Positions 33,001 through 38,475 of a stretch of DNA of 38,475 nucleotides are shown piece after piece. Within the stretch, counting starts at the first letter, position 1. Every line of letters starts with the position of its first letter. The stretch is from the NCBI GenBank assembly GCA_900545835.1, contig URBB01000003.1:1-38475 (forward strand), read 5' to 3'. Position numbers and translations under genes: made by a program. The notes under the pieces are model-generated. The model had not been told where the DNA came from and did no database searches. It was given only the letters and a program-made list of their open reading frames with translations. Origin of the DNA: an uncultured Collinsella sp. Lineage in GTDB: Bacteria; Actinomycetota; Coriobacteriia; Coriobacteriales; Coriobacteriaceae.

Positions 33001-33097
33001 CGGTCTCGCGGCGCTCGACGGCAAAGCCGTGGCAGGTAGTGCCGGGCACCAGCAGTGCAGCGGCTGCGGCGCGCGGGTCGGTTGAGGTGGTGGGCAT
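30062..33097 (-). CDS. M16C insulinase-family zinc peptidase (PreP-like)
   Basis: A 1011-residue metallopeptidase. The inverted zinc motif HxxEH is H80-ILE-H84, and the distal part of the active site is in TTNEQDLYNLMDVYLDAVFNP (about 128-148), where the third ligand Glu is expected. The protein continues through four M16-type domains, with a Glu/Ala-rich linker near 520-560. The length and order match the presequence-protease/M16C type, which degrades oligopeptides in a closed chamber. No signal peptide is visible, so a cytosolic role is likely. The start is the ATG at 33097, with AAAGGAG upstream at 7-base spacing; the open frame extends further but lies in repeat E3. Confidence 0.92.
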   Translation of the reverse strand: MPTTSTDPRAAAAALLVPGTTCHGFAVERRETVPELDSDAYVLRHTASGARLLYLACDDENKAFAIGFKTPPADSTGVFHILEHSVLCGSAKFPVKEPFVDLIKSSMQTFLNAMTYPDKTIYPVATTNEQDLYNLMDVYLDAVFNPAIYTKPTIFEQEGWHYELDLPEGDGDSSAASLHEGTLRYNGVVFNEMKGALSDPMSVLDDAVNAALYPDTAYAHESGGDPRAIPALTYEQFLDTHARHYNPSNSYITLYGDLDVDRALAFLDERYLSQPSAASRRMDAAVAAGEDPSTLAPNPLDAQAPVTCEYKRIEMATTPENALVGLGLVLGSALDRKRTIAADILFEALLGSNEAPVKKAILAAGLGGNVVSYTAAESLQPYELIMLQNAQPGVARELRRVFQDACRDLCEHGVPRERLEAIISSNEYDLRQRDYGIADGVAIACDALSTWLYDDDAATLALKYGPVYEELRSELDGSYFEDLLRELVLENDHMALVELVPVDAAEGAEGAEAAELAAKRDAMTDAELTDVVERTAALRAAQEAEDTPEAKATLPRLRVSDIGEARPEPPLIVDTTVPIPCLRHGIPTNRLAYAMQYFDLNCVAFEDLPYVTLLCRLLKQLPTREHSAEELDNLLAGKLGFLSFTTEVMTQPEVDGVRPYLLVSAGALSEKIDALASLPREVWSSTLLADADADRVRDVLTQIRIGLEQGFINNGHSAALGRAMSYSSPSAVVREQLSGVDFYLFLRDLLDHFDERVNGLRTKLAELAGRIFVADGCLASFTGSDEDFNAYWAAAGDLELGAGDGADAGRNALVVPTPCDRHEAFVIPSDICFAASACDPRRLGIDVTGAWAVAANALSYDYLWNEIRVKGGAYGCGFRAAGERQAAFYTYRDPAIDPSIERVARAGEWLGSFDPDEAAFEGFIVSCVSGMDAPVKPYALTKRRNTTYLAGLDPHAREERRAQMLAATPGELRSLGADVTRIAAESPTCVFGGRDVIAKSNAGFNVIDLLA

Positions 33098-33233
33098 ATG
33101 CAGTCTCCTTTGACGCCCCAGCGGGGGCGAATCGAGTCGAATCCTCGAGAGTATACCCATATGGGGCCGCGGCTCTGCGGCGAACTGAAGACGATGCTGG
33201 CGGATTGGGCAAAGGCCCTGCGTGACCGCCGCG

Positions 33234-33411
33234 CGAGCGTGGAAACTTGGACACTCGCCAAACGAGAGTGGATATTCGGACGGACGAGCGAGGATTTCCG
33301 GATACCTATCGAACGAGAGTGGATATTTGGACGGAATTTGCCGCAAAAGCCCCAAAAACCGTCCAAATATCCACTCTCGATATCCGACCGTCCGAAAATC
33401 CTCGCTCGTCC
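33234..33411. repeat. Repeat array E3 with two nested 21-bp stems
   Basis: Units start at 33234, 33263, 33285 and 33314 (steps 29, 22, 29). The fourth, with its flank at 33314-33334, pairs perfectly over 21 bp with 33359-33379. The third, at 33282-33302, pairs at 20 of 21 positions with 33391-33411. The inverted units are again 29 apart. The array fills much of the 621-base gap before the AlbA_2 gene. Confidence 0.88.
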
Positions 33412-33449
33412 ATCACTCGCGTATCTCTCGTCCCTCATTCGTCTCTAAT

Positions 33450-33656
33450 ATGAGAGATGACAGGAAGATGAGAGAAAAATATGAGAGATAACTGAGCAGC
33501 AAAGAGACAGGCAATCATGGTATTGTCTCAATACCAATTGTTCTACCAGCAAAAATATGTATAAATGAAGCAAATGGTAGACATTCCATCTCTATCTATC
33601 CCTTATCTCTAAGCCGAGAGATAGAGAGATAGATGAGAGATAATTTCGAGAGATAA
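33450..33656. repeat. GAGAGAT-rich leader with hairpin and palindrome
   Basis: GAGAGAT occurs at 33452, 33483, 33616, 33624, 33635 and 33648, with ATCTCT inverted at 33423, 33588 and 33605. The segments 33588-33610 and 33616-33641 can fold into an imperfect hairpin. A separate perfect palindrome GGTATTG-tct-CAATACC lies at 33519-33535. The region is AT-rich compared with the rest of the window. Confidence 0.7.
33538..33566 (+). promoter_or_regulatory. Probable promoter of the AlbA_2 gene
   Basis: TTGTTC (33538-33543) and TATAAA (33560-33565) are 16 bases apart. This predicts a leader of about 145 bases containing the GAGAGAT hairpin. The GGTATTG palindrome at 33519-33535 lies just upstream of the -35 box. 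Confidence 0.5.
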
Positions 33657-33718
33657 GTGAGAGACGAGGGAAATCTATCCGCGGCATTCTCCGCAGGACC
33701 GAGCGAAAGGACGTGCAG

Positions 33719-35185
33719 ATGAACGAAAACGAGCTGACCGGTCTGCTTGAGTCTTTAAGGCGTATGGGCTCGGATGATCTTAACGTCGAAGTGAAGGAGA
33801 GCGCCACGACGCTTTCCCGCGATGTGTGGGAAACGGTGAGCGCATTCGCGAACACTGCCGGCGGAATCATCGTGCTCGGAGTGAGTGAGCGCGCAGGTTT
33901 TGTCCCGGTTGAGAACTTCGAGACCGAGAAAGTGCTCAACCAATTTGTGTCAGGCATGGGTGATGCGGGCGGTCGAGGAAAGCTGGCCAATCCGCCTAAA
34001 TACACGATCGAGCGAGTGGAGCTTCAGGGCGTCATCGTTCTCGTCATTACGATTGAGGAGCTCGATCCGTCGAGCAAGCCCTGCTATGTCATAGAGCGGG
34101 GCGCCCAGGGCGGCAGCTACAAGCGCATCGATGACAAAGATGTCCCGCTTTCGTCGACCGAGGTTTTGGCACTGCCGTCATATGAGCGGACGAGTCCTAG
34201 CGATCGCGATGCGGTGCCCGGCACGAGTGTGGGCGATCTCGACGAGTCGCTGGTCGCCCACACGATAGAGCGTGCCTATTCGTTGACGCCTCGAGCGATG
34301 CGCGGTGCGGCGGACAAGAAGACAAAGATGGAGCGTCTGAATTTCCTCGACTTCCAGGGCAATGTTACCAAGGCCGGCCTCCTTGCCGCGGGCGTTTACC
34401 CTCAGCAGTTCTATCCCAAGCTCTTCATTGACGTGGCTGTCCATGCGGGAACTCAGAAGGGCATGGCGGGGTCGCTGAGGTTCATGGACCGCACAATCTG
34501 TGAGGGAACGTTGGGCGAAATGATCTCGGATGCCGTCGCAGCCGTCGCCAAGAATTTGCGGCGAACCTCGACCGTCCAAGGCGTCTCGCGTGTCGACTCG
34601 CTTGAGATTCCCGAGGAGGTTCTGCGCGAGGCAATCGCCAACGCCGTAATCCATCGAGAATACGGGGATCGGTTCTGTGGACAATCGATTGCCGTCGACG
34701 TCTTTGACGATCGTGTCGAGGTGACGAATCCTGGCGGCCTTTACGGGGGAAAGACTCGCGAGAACTTGTTTGACGGCAGCTCCCGATGCCGTAACGCGAC
34801 GCTTGTGAAGCTCATGTCGATTGTCCCGCTGCCGGATGGCGCAGGTTCGCCGGCTGAGGGCAATGGCTCGGGCATCCCGATGATGATCGATGCCATGCGC
34901 GCGCATGGTCTGGCCGAGCCCCTGTTCTGCCCGGGGTTCGATCGGTTCAAGGTCGTACTTTACCGTTCAAAGATCGAGCCGGTCGATCATGGCGGGGGCT
35001 TAATTGTGACGGCACTCAAACACTACGGCGAGCTGGGGACGCGCGAGCTGGCAGAGCACACAGGGCTCACAATTTCCCAGGTTAGGTCGCGCGTCAACGC
35101 GCTCATTGCTCAAGGCGAGCTTGAGCCCACGGCGCCGGCGACGAGCCGCAACCGCAAGTATCGACTGTCGGAGCGCGTGGGATAG
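33719..35185 (+). CDS. AlbA_2/Schlafen-type ATP-binding putative transcriptional regulator
   Basis: A 488-residue protein. The AlbA_2 (divergent AAA-4/Schlafen) domain is at about 15-130: LNVEVKESATTLSRDVWETVSAFANTAGGIIVLGV. A GHKL-type ATP-binding C-terminal half (about 295-400) has EEVLREAIANAVIHREY, DVFDDRVEVTNPGGL and GNGSGIPMM. A winged HTH at about 420-485 has LGTRELAEHTGLTISQVRSRVNALIAQGEL. Such proteins occur often near mobile elements and defence genes; their biochemical role is poorly known. The start is ATG 33719, with AAAGG at 8-base spacing; a GTG at 33713 is too close. Autoregulation through the repeat-rich leader is possible. Confidence 0.8.
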   Translation: MNENELTGLLESLRRMGSDDLNVEVKESATTLSRDVWETVSAFANTAGGIIVLGVSERAGFVPVENFETEKVLNQFVSGMGDAGGRGKLANPPKYTIERVELQGVIVLVITIEELDPSSKPCYVIERGAQGGSYKRIDDKDVPLSSTEVLALPSYERTSPSDRDAVPGTSVGDLDESLVAHTIERAYSLTPRAMRGAADKKTKMERLNFLDFQGNVTKAGLLAAGVYPQQFYPKLFIDVAVHAGTQKGMAGSLRFMDRTICEGTLGEMISDAVAAVAKNLRRTSTVQGVSRVDSLEIPEEVLREAIANAVIHREYGDRFCGQSIAVDVFDDRVEVTNPGGLYGGKTRENLFDGSSRCRNATLVKLMSIVPLPDGAGSPAEGNGSGIPMMIDAMRAHGLAEPLFCPGFDRFKVVLYRSKIEPVDHGGGLIVTALKHYGELGTRELAEHTGLTISQVRSRVNALIAQGELEPTAPATSRNRKYRLSERVG

Positions 35186-35285
35186 ATGCGTTAGTGGACG
35201 AGGCGACCCAATAATCGACCCTCGATTGGCGTCCATTAAGGTAAAGCGGTTGTTGCCCAGTCGACGGTGATGCTAAAGACTCGGC

Positions 35286-35777
35286 TTACGCCGGCATGGC
35301 CCCGAACCCGTCTGTCAAGAACAGCCTAAGAACCAGCTTGATGACATTTCCCGGTTTGACTTCTGCCGCGTCAAAGACGTGGCGCTCGGCGAGCTCGCTG
35401 CAGTATGCATAGATGTCGCGGATAAGGTCCGCGCCCGAGAGCGTAAACATGTAGCCTGCGTCCGAAAGCGCATTGGGCGCGGCAGGCAACTTGGCCATGT
35501 GACAGAACGTTTGCAGGTCGGGCGCCATAACGTTCTGGTAGTCGAGGTGGCCGTTGGCATCCTGCGCGGCAACCTCCAATTGGCGCACAAAATCCAGCGC
35601 CGCCGCTAACACAAAGCTCGGCGTAGGCGCATTGACGTCCTGAGTGGTCGCCACAAGCCTGCCCGCCGCCTGCGTGACAAGCCAAGCGACCTCGCGCTGG
35701 CAACGCACGGCCTTGCGCGTAACCGGCTTGATGGACGAAGAAGAAACGCTTCCCTTAGGCGGATTCGAAACAGCCAC
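35286..35777 (-). CDS. Hypothetical protein (163 aa)
   Basis: Not recognised. The N-terminus is polar (about 1-20, Ser/Lys-rich), followed by a mostly helical, Ala/Leu-rich body. It includes VRCQREVAWLVTQAAGRLV, LDFVRQLEVAAQDANGHLDYQNVMAPDLQTFCHMAKLP and LIRDIYAYCSELAERHVFDAAEVKPGNVIKLVLRLFL. No membrane segment or cofactor motif is visible. The start is GTG 35777, with GGGAGG 5 bases upstream. It is convergent with the AlbA_2 gene; the 100-base gap holds only a weak GGACG...CGTCC inverted repeat. Confidence 0.7.
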   Translation of the reverse strand: MAVSNPPKGSVSSSSIKPVTRKAVRCQREVAWLVTQAAGRLVATTQDVNAPTPSFVLAAALDFVRQLEVAAQDANGHLDYQNVMAPDLQTFCHMAKLPAAPNALSDAGYMFTLSGADLIRDIYAYCSELAERHVFDAAEVKPGNVIKLVLRLFLTDGFGAMPA

Positions 35778-35992
35778 AAGAACCTCCCATGAACGACCCG
35801 GCCCAACAAGCCCGGATGAAACACGTGCTACATCAGTATACAGGGAAGTGGGGTAGCGGGGTACAAGCGCGCCAGCGGCAAACCGAGAGCATCAACGATG
35901 TGCCGATCGCGGAATGAGATCTCGTAATAATTGACTCTCGGCCATATTATTGAGGGGCATGACTCGCGTTCGTATGGTTGTAGGTGCTGGCG

Positions 35993-37075
35993 ATGAACGA
36001 CATTGACCTTGCTGTTCCGTTGATGGATGGACCAAGCTATGACCGCGCCTGCAGTCTCGTGCCTTCCGAATACGTTGAGGCATGGGAGTGGTTTCTGGGT
36101 GAGGAACAGCGCGGCGGCGTTTGGACCAGCCTTCCGCACCACACCAAGGAAGATAGTCCTCAGTATCAGTACCGTTTGAGAATTGGCTCGGACTTCTTTC
36201 CCGTAACGCGGGATTCAGGGATCTTCTGGCCGGGCCAGGATCGGGTGAAGCAAGATCCCAATAAGATCTTTGCGCTTTCGGTCCATAACTCTAAAAAGAG
36301 CTTCTACACCGATGTGCCTCCGCTCTATTTAGATGACGGTACGTGGGTCATTAAGTATTCGGTCCAAGCGCCGGGTACCGTTGGTTTTCGAGACCAGAAT
36401 TACAACCGTAAAATGCTCAACTGCATGGGATGTGGCGTTCCAGTCGGAGTCATATTTGCAACCGAGGTGGGCTATAAGGTGCTCGGCCTTGCGTTTGTTG
36501 AGCGGTTCGAGCCCGAAAATGGATGGTTTGTTCTGCACGGTCCTGTTCATAAAGGCGGACCGGACCCTCGTTTTGCGCCCGACATGAGTTATCTGAAGCA
36601 CATGCCCGTCGATATTGAGTTTGCCGGACAGGGTACGACCGACGACGAAAAGGTCCGCTATGCGTTAAGGCGCGAGCGATTGGGGCAGCAATGGTTCCGC
36701 AAGCAGCTCGTTGCCGCCTATGATGGCCGTTGCGCGGTGTCGGACTGCGGCGTCAGTGAAGCTCTGGAGGCTGCACATATCGAGAATTACTCGGGACCCA
36801 AATCGCAGGTTGCCAGCAACGGTATTCTGCTTCGGCGCGATCTTCATTCCCTATTTGATGCTCACCTGATTTCGTTTGAGCCTGTTTGCGGCGAATATCG
36901 GCTGTGCGGATCGTACCTGCTGGATAAGACCGGCTACGCTTCCTTTGCGGGTGCGACGCTAAGGCAGCCGAATGAGCGTCAGTGGCGACCCAATACGGTG
37001 TTTCTTGAGGCCCATCGCATTGAGTTCGATCGCTCGGAAAAGAAGCGTGAAAAGGCGGGGCTTCTGCCGTATTAG
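35993..37075 (+). CDS. HNH endonuclease with uncharacterised N-terminal domain
   Basis: A 360-residue protein. The C-terminal HNH_2-type nuclease domain (about 230-300) has cysteines C247 and C252 and the triad H262 (AAHIENY), N276 (NGILLRRDLH) and H285 (LHSLFDAH). The N-terminal 220 residues form a separate domain (YQYRLRIGSDFF, KIFALSVHNSKKSFY, VGVIFATEVGYKVLGLAFVERF). I do not recognise it with confidence; PUA/SRA-like modified-base readers are one possibility, by analogy with McrA-type enzymes. The start is ATG 35993, with a weak TAGGTG site; GTG 35984 is an alternative. Codon use is more AT-rich than in the core genes, which suggests acquisition. No methyltransferase is next to it. Confidence 0.75.
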   Translation: MNDIDLAVPLMDGPSYDRACSLVPSEYVEAWEWFLGEEQRGGVWTSLPHHTKEDSPQYQYRLRIGSDFFPVTRDSGIFWPGQDRVKQDPNKIFALSVHNSKKSFYTDVPPLYLDDGTWVIKYSVQAPGTVGFRDQNYNRKMLNCMGCGVPVGVIFATEVGYKVLGLAFVERFEPENGWFVLHGPVHKGGPDPRFAPDMSYLKHMPVDIEFAGQGTTDDEKVRYALRRERLGQQWFRKQLVAAYDGRCAVSDCGVSEALEAAHIENYSGPKSQVASNGILLRRDLHSLFDAHLISFEPVCGEYRLCGSYLLDKTGYASFAGATLRQPNERQWRPNTVFLEAHRIEFDRSEKKREKAGLLPY

Positions 37076-37197
37076 CGTATTTGGCTTTGGCATTCTTTGA
37101 CGATCGTGTTGTTTGATCGGATCGCGTGGCGATGCAATCTCGCGCATGCCCGCCGGTGCATGCTCTTCCTGTTTTGTATAGCGAGAGGGGAGCGTGT

Positions 37198-37482
37198 ATG
37201 AGCTGGCGAGGCGATATTGCGATGGGGAAGTACGGAAAACTGCCGTGTGCCCTTATAGACAACAATATGTTTCCGAGCGTAGAGGTTGATTGCGCGTCGT
37301 TTGTCGTCACCTGCCCTTGCTGCGGCTCGCAAATACCGTGTCTCGACATTCGGTTCATCGATGCGCGCGACAGGTTCAGCGACGAAGTGAGAAAACAGAC
37401 AGGCGTTCATATGCCGGTGTATCCGGAGAAATGCCCTGTTTGTGGCCTCGATATCGTGTACGACGCCGGCGACGAGGGATAG
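37198..37482 (+). CDS. Small zinc-ribbon protein (94 aa)
   Basis: A short protein with two Cys pairs, CPCCG (about 40) and CPVCG (about 81), which would form a zinc ribbon. The rest is hydrophilic, with an acidic end (DAGDEG). No known family is recognised. The start is ATG 37198 after GAGAGGGGAG; the frame is open further upstream without a better site. It lies 122 bases after the HNH gene, on the same strand. Confidence 0.65.
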   Translation: MSWRGDIAMGKYGKLPCALIDNNMFPSVEVDCASFVVTCPCCGSQIPCLDIRFIDARDRFSDEVRKQTGVHMPVYPEKCPVCGLDIVYDAGDEG

Positions 37483-37520
37483 GTGATGCGGAGGAGCTGA
37501 CTGTGAAGGCCTCTCCGTCC

Positions 37521-38207
37521 CTACAAATAAATCCCCTCACCGAGCTGCTTGTGGAACTCGGCGTGATGGTCGCGTGCCCAGGTAAAGAGCGCCTGGTCAA
37601 AGTCGGTACGCGTGGCCGGGACGCCAAAGACGCCGGCAACTTCGACGCGTATAAACTCCAGTGCCGGCAGCTTGTTGATGGCAGTGAGGGCAAACGGGGA
37701 CGAGGGCTCCTCGAACAGATAGCGGCTGCCTTGCAGCGCGTCGCAACTGGTGCACGTGTTGCCGAGCGACGGGGCTTTGGAGGCTCGCGCGCCTACGGGC
37801 TTGTAGCCGCAGCGCTTATAAAGGTAGTCGCGGATCTCGCCCGGCACGCAGCCAAGAGCGGGCACGATGGCGAGTGCGTTGGCGTTGGCCGTGTCGATGG
37901 CAATGTGCCCGGCTTCGTTGGGCGCGTGCGCGATGGCGATGCTCTCGTCGTTATCGGCTCGATAGGGAATGCCGAAGGCCGCGACCGAGGTCTCTTTGTG
38001 ACACTTCCAGCACTCGCGCTTGCCCAGTACTAGATATATATACGGCGCAGAGGGGTCGGATCGGTCAATACCAGGCAGCCACTCGGCAAAGGGCTCGGGG
38101 TTGACGCCGCTGGGTACATACCAGATTTTCTTGGTCCGGTCCCATTTGGCGCCCAACGCCTTGGCTTCTTCTTTGTGCGAAAAGGGAACATCGAGCTCGG
38201 TGCGCAT
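37521..38207 (-). CDS. DUF5710-domain protein with zinc-ribbon-like cysteines
   Basis: A 228-residue protein. The N-terminus (LDVPFSHKEEAKALGAKWDRTKKIWYVP, about 4-31) is a DUF5710-type domain, which is also found fused to primases and other DNA-processing proteins. CWKC (about 62) and CTSC (about 145) pairs suggest one split zinc site. The C-terminal part resembles no family I know. The start is the ATG at 38207, with AAGGAG at 6-base spacing. It is convergent with the small zinc-ribbon gene. Confidence 0.7.
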   Translation of the reverse strand: MRTELDVPFSHKEEAKALGAKWDRTKKIWYVPSGVNPEPFAEWLPGIDRSDPSAPYIYLVLGKRECWKCHKETSVAAFGIPYRADNDESIAIAHAPNEAGHIAIDTANANALAIVPALGCVPGEIRDYLYKRCGYKPVGARASKAPSLGNTCTSCDALQGSRYLFEEPSSPFALTAINKLPALEFIRVEVAGVFGVPATRTDFDQALFTWARDHHAEFHKQLGEGIYL

Positions 38208-38390
38208 GGTGGCTCCTTGGTGCTGCAGGTGTAAGTGGCTCAAGGATACCGCAGGGCGCAGACATCGTGGCGTTTTGCCGAGAAGCTGTGGTGCGGACTG
38301 ATTGGTTATACCGATGGATAGATCGGCAAGTAGATGGTCGGCTTTTGGCCAGTTGGGCGGTTGGAGCTGCCAGCGGATTTGGCGACATAA

Positions 38391-38423
38391 AACAAAACAG
38401 CCCAGAGACATAGCCTCTGAGCT
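38391..38423 (-). terminator. Terminator downstream of tRNA-Val
   Basis: On the minus strand AGCTCAGAG (38423-38415) pairs with CTCTGGGCT (38407-38399), with one G-U pair, and is followed by GTTTTGTTTT. It starts 9 bases after the tRNA's CCA end. Confidence 0.88.
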
Positions 38424-38432
38424 GCGAACATT

Positions 38433-38475
38433 TGGTGGGCGTTAGAAGATTTGAACTTCTGACCTCTTCCGTGTC
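38433..38475 (-). tRNA. tRNA-Val(GAC), 3' half, cut by the window end
   Basis: On the minus strand the sequence reads anticodon GAC (38475-38473), A37, C38, stem GGAAG, a 5-base variable region AGGTC, T arm AGAAG-TTCAAAT-CTTCT, acceptor AACGCCC, discriminator A and an encoded CCA (38435-38433). The lengths of all parts fit. The window stops at the first anticodon base. Confidence 0.93.

Noticed and set aside
30233..33085. A 950-codon open frame on the strand opposite the M16 peptidase
   Set aside because: Shadow frame of a certain gene (HxxEH motif on the minus strand). The composition is low-complexity and there is no ribosome site.

Overview
This window looks like an assembly contig from a Coriobacteriia gut bacterium, most likely Collinsella. 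The reasons are high GC (roughly 60%), Mfd and RecQ proteins with heavy GC bias at third codon positions, an accessory mannose-family PTS with sugar-amine deglycases, and gaps between genes crowded with long hairpins. The genus call is an inference; no rRNA is present to confirm it. The first 48 bases are not genomic. They are an Illumina Nextera i7 adapter (end of P7, 8-base index, Read-2/mosaic-end sequence), so the window starts at a contig end. The window stops inside a tRNA-Val gene on the minus strand, exactly at the anticodon.

Region 1 (0.05-8.5 kb) holds housekeeping genes: the tail of an unknown gene, a glutathionylspermidine-synthase-like ATP-grasp protein flanked by a 45-bp direct repeat, mfd, a PAP2 phosphatase, a threonine-aldolase-family PLP enzyme and a GNAT acetyltransferase.

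Region 2 (8.5-23 kb) is a metabolic block. It holds three GntR/UTRA repressors, three SIS-domain sugar-amine-6-phosphate deglycases of the FrlB/GfrF type, a complete mannose-type PTS (fused IIAB, IIC, IID), an EamA exporter/importer, a HAD phosphatase, a YitT protein and RecQ. The likely logic is that the PTS imports and phosphorylates an Amadori-type compound (fructoselysine, glucoselysine or a relative) and a deglycase splits it to a hexose phosphate plus an amine. Three different operator-like motifs sit at the three sets of promoters, so each regulator may have its own site and ligand.

Region 3 (23-33 kb) holds an L-2-hydroxyacid (lactate-type) dehydrogenase, a MetA-family homoserine acyltransferase with the residue that predicts acetyl-CoA use, an AbiEi/DUF559-like protein, 5-formyl-THF cyclo-ligase, a HicAB toxin-antitoxin pair whose toxin lacks a normal start codon, a zinc-ribbon/membrane/EF-hand/YD-repeat surface protein and a large M16 peptidase.

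Region 4 (33-38.4 kb) is lower in GC and looks accessory: an AlbA_2/Schlafen ATP-binding regulator behind a GAGAGAT-rich leader, an HNH endonuclease, small zinc-ribbon and hypothetical proteins, a DUF5710 protein and the broken tRNA-Val.

The most unusual content lies between genes. Several families of hairpin elements recur. One (E) is built from 19-bp units set at a strict alternating 22/29-bp spacing in three separate places, two of which flank one gene. Another (F) is a 135-bp element present twice, whose long stem has changed sequence completely while keeping its pairing. A third (A-C) carries a GGGACAGGTT-type core in the loop, like REP elements.
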